Shown here: positions 61,907 through 64,000 of the stretch, piece by piece | Layout of the letters: each line of letters starts with the position of its first letter | Position numbering within the stretch: the stretch's first letter is position 1 | Origin: Isochrysis galbana | Lineage: Eukaryota; Haptophyta; Isochrysidales; Isochrysidaceae | DNA length: 64,000 bases | Assembly (NCBI GenBank): GCA_018136815.1 | Contig: CM030931.1 | Location: 2,273,398-2,337,397 of the forward strand | Reading direction: 5' to 3' | The notes under the pieces: generated by a model | Databases searched by the model: none | What the model saw: the letters and a program-made list of their open reading frames with translations, nothing else | Told to the model about the DNA's origin: nothing | Program-made: the position numbers and the translations under genes

Positions 61907-64000
61907 TCAAGTGCGGTCCCAATCTTCGCCAACAGTTTTCCACAAGAATTCAAGCCATAATGACGTCATGAAAGCTTGTTGCTTAGGATCGGCGGCCCCA
62001 CCATGCCCTCCCTCCATGTTCTCGTAGTAAGTGGTTTGCGTGTGCCCACAATCCAAGAGTCGCTTCACAAAGGCACGTGCGTGGTATGGGTGCACGCGGT
62101 CATCACGTGTCGACGTCGTCATCAATACTGGTGGGTAATTTGTCGACTTCGCTGAGGGCTCCACGTTATGATAGGCAGAATAGCGATGCAGGAACTCCTC
62201 CCAATCAGGTGTGTCTGGGTCGCCATATTCAGCCATCCAGCTTGCTCCTGCAAGAAGCTTGTTGTACCGCTTCATGTCGAGGAGTGGCACGGCGCACACC
62301 ACGGCGCCCCACAATTCGGGACGACGCACAAGCATGTTGCCGACAAGCAGGCCACCATTGGATCCGCCCCGGATAGCAAGCTGTTTCGCGGTGGTGACAT
62401 GCGTAGCGATGAGGTGCTCCGCTACCTGCCAGCGAAAGGGATGGGGTAGGTGGATGACTCGTGGGCTGGGTCGGAGGTTGAAGAGGACGTGCGCGCGTGC
62501 GTGTATGCAACGCATGGGTCTGATGCATGCGTGTTGCGGCGTGGTAGGGGTAGGGCATCTTAGGCCATACACCGCTTCAAAGTCCTCGTAAGCACGTGCT
62601 CGGTTGCGCTTCAACGCGGCTTGGTGCCATCTCGGGCCAAATTCGCCGCCACCACGGATGTTGGCAACAGCGTAGGCGCCACCGGCTTCAAGCCATCCGG
62701 CGCCGATTACGGACTGGTAGGTTGGGGTTAGGGAGACCTGTTTCAAAGAGGGGAGCCGTAGGCAAGGTGAGCCGGAGGCCGAGACGAAAATGTTCGCAGC
62801 GAGATTAGCTCGCCCCTCTCAGTCGAGACCTGCAAGAAAGATGGCTTCAAAAAGGCTGGCTAGCTGCTGCCCGCACTTCAAATCCGCCGTAGCCATACAG
62901 CAACGTGGGGACTGGGCCGTCACTCTGTGCTTGCTTGATGAGAAAGTATGGCACGGACGTCCCGTCGGCTGAGGTTGCAAATTCTTGAGACACCTATTGT
63001 CAATCGGTAAAGAGACAAGCGGCAAAACGTTGGGAAACGAGCACATGGGTGATCGTCGGGAGGGCAGTCCGCAAGACCTGCAGTCCCGCTGCGTTGAAGG
63101 AGTAGGGAAGCGAGCGAAGAAGCTGGGCGTCATCGATGAGAGAGGTGATGTTCTTGGAAACGTCCCCGATGGAGAGCGCATTGGGCTGGAAGGGCGGGAG
63201 GGGGATGTAAGCTCGCACTGAGTGAATGGCGAATGGCACCATATCCACCTTCTTCACAAATCGAAACATCGGCATACCCAAGCTGATCCCAATGGCCCAC
63301 CTGAACGAAGCTCCAGGATGTCACCCACACCTCATTTGAGCGATCCGGGTCAACCGCAGACAATGCGAGCCCACCGATCTCCTGCTCGACCGGGGCAGTC
63401 TGTGCATCATCATCGATCCAACCTCCCTCCTCTGTGTACGACAAACATATTGTACGAGTCTTGACGGTGTCCAGGATCGTGAGGAGAAGCTTGTCTCGAG
63501 TGCGCGTGTAGGTTTGCAGCGCACACCACTCAGTAGGAGTGAACACACTTTTCGCTAGCCCTGCGAGCTTCTTACTCGAGGAGGAGTCCAGAGCTTGTAG
63601 CGGTACTGCCAGGAGCGAGCCAGCGGGGTGTCCATGCCATGCACTGCGGAGCGAAATGAGAATCTGCGAGCCAAACTGGCCGAGGTCGGCGTCATCGGGA
63701 ACCACGCCCTCGAGCTCGACCCACTCACTGAGCTTGTGAGCGTTTGTGGCATCGGCTAGTTCATGGCCCACAGGTGCACTGATGAGCCGAAAGCAGTACG
63801 TGCTAGTGTAAAAGCTGGTTGATCGCGTGCGCCATTCGATGCGAATGCCTTGGTGTCGAGAAATGTACCCGGATACGGACACGTCTTCAGCCCTGCCCTC
63901 ATAGACCACTGGAGCCTCTCTGATCGACGTGCCGCGCTTCCACTGCCGCACTAGGCGCGGGTAGCCAGAGCTCGTCATTTCGCCCTCAGAGAGCTCTGTG
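61907..64000 (-). CDS. Prolyl-oligopeptidase-family (S9A) serine peptidase, 5' partial
   Basis: Five exons on the minus strand, all GT-AG and all phase 0: 64000-63301 (continues off the window), 63185-63078, 62993-62877, 62737-62573 and 62425-61907 (TGA). The joined protein has beta-propeller sequence (YPRLVRQWKRGTS, VYEGRAEDVSVSGYI), FNAAGLQVSQEFATSADGTS, TLLYGYGGFEVSLTPTYQ, NIRGGGEFGPRWHQAAL, the nucleophile motif GGSNGG (Ser), LLAGASWMAEYGDPD, TSTRDDRVHP (Asp) and GGHGGA (His). The catalytic triad is complete. It resembles the bacterial and algal S9A branch that cleaves short peptides after Pro or small residues. The exact substrate is unknown. No intron interrupts the catalytic Ser-Asp-His exon. 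Confidence 0.93.

Overview
This window is nuclear DNA from a eukaryote. It is GC-rich, its genes are split by short GT-AG introns (often 45-250 bp), and it carries long GA/CT microsatellites, dispersed repeats and two 100-base assembly gaps. The gene set (ISY1 splicing factor, TRM10-type tRNA methyltransferase, TFIIIC zinc-finger subunit, CaMK-like kinase, DUF707 glycosyltransferase-like protein, PAPS sulfotransferase, S9A oligopeptidase and a very large TRPM-type channel ending in a Nudix domain) suggests a unicellular alga or similar protist with a repeat-rich genome. I favour a haptophyte-like alga, but this is inference and no marker gene settles it.

Layout. 1-3.6 kb: the 5' end of an unknown minus-strand gene, an intron-containing integrase relic and a TRM10 methyltransferase. 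3.9-10 kb: mostly repeats and decayed retroelement pieces, with one small membrane protein. 10.3-12 kb: an apparently frameshifted conserved-type gene and a secreted DUF4787-like gene. 12.6-13.4 kb: a complete 759-bp retroposon with 15-bp target-site duplications. 14.1-15.3 kb: ISY1. 16.2-21.9 kb: an unusual, partly AT-rich, intron-poor island of uncharacterised ORFs (membrane-anchored cysteine-rich protein, small coiled-coil and membrane ORFs, two overlapping larger ORFs) that looks foreign, possibly viral or mobile. 22.1-25.8 kb: a TFIIIC-like gene. 26-28.3 kb: repeats and a purine tract leading into a kinase gene (28.3-30.7 kb). 31-35 kb: repeats around a tiny DUF2256 gene. 35.5-38 kb: a UBX plus alpha/beta-hydrolase-like fusion. 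40-47.1 kb: the TRPM2-like channel-enzyme. 48.2-49.4 kb: the DUF707-like gene. 51.2-52.8 kb: a repeat-containing IQ-like protein and a small downstream ORF. 53-58.5 kb: mobile elements, including an ~817-bp foldback element and a second complete retroposon with a perfect 15-bp duplication. 58.6-59.6 kb: sulfotransferase. 61.9-64 kb: S9A oligopeptidase, running off the window.

The host genes show no operon or shared pathway; they are ordinary scattered eukaryotic genes. The coherent story between them is mobile DNA. One short retroposon family (at least six copies or fragments, with a palindromic presumed 3' end), a LINE-like family recognised by a zf-RVT-like cysteine motif (three relics), a foldback element and several short dispersed repeats make up most of the intergenic space. 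Several genes also have a sense-strand polypurine tract immediately before the start codon.
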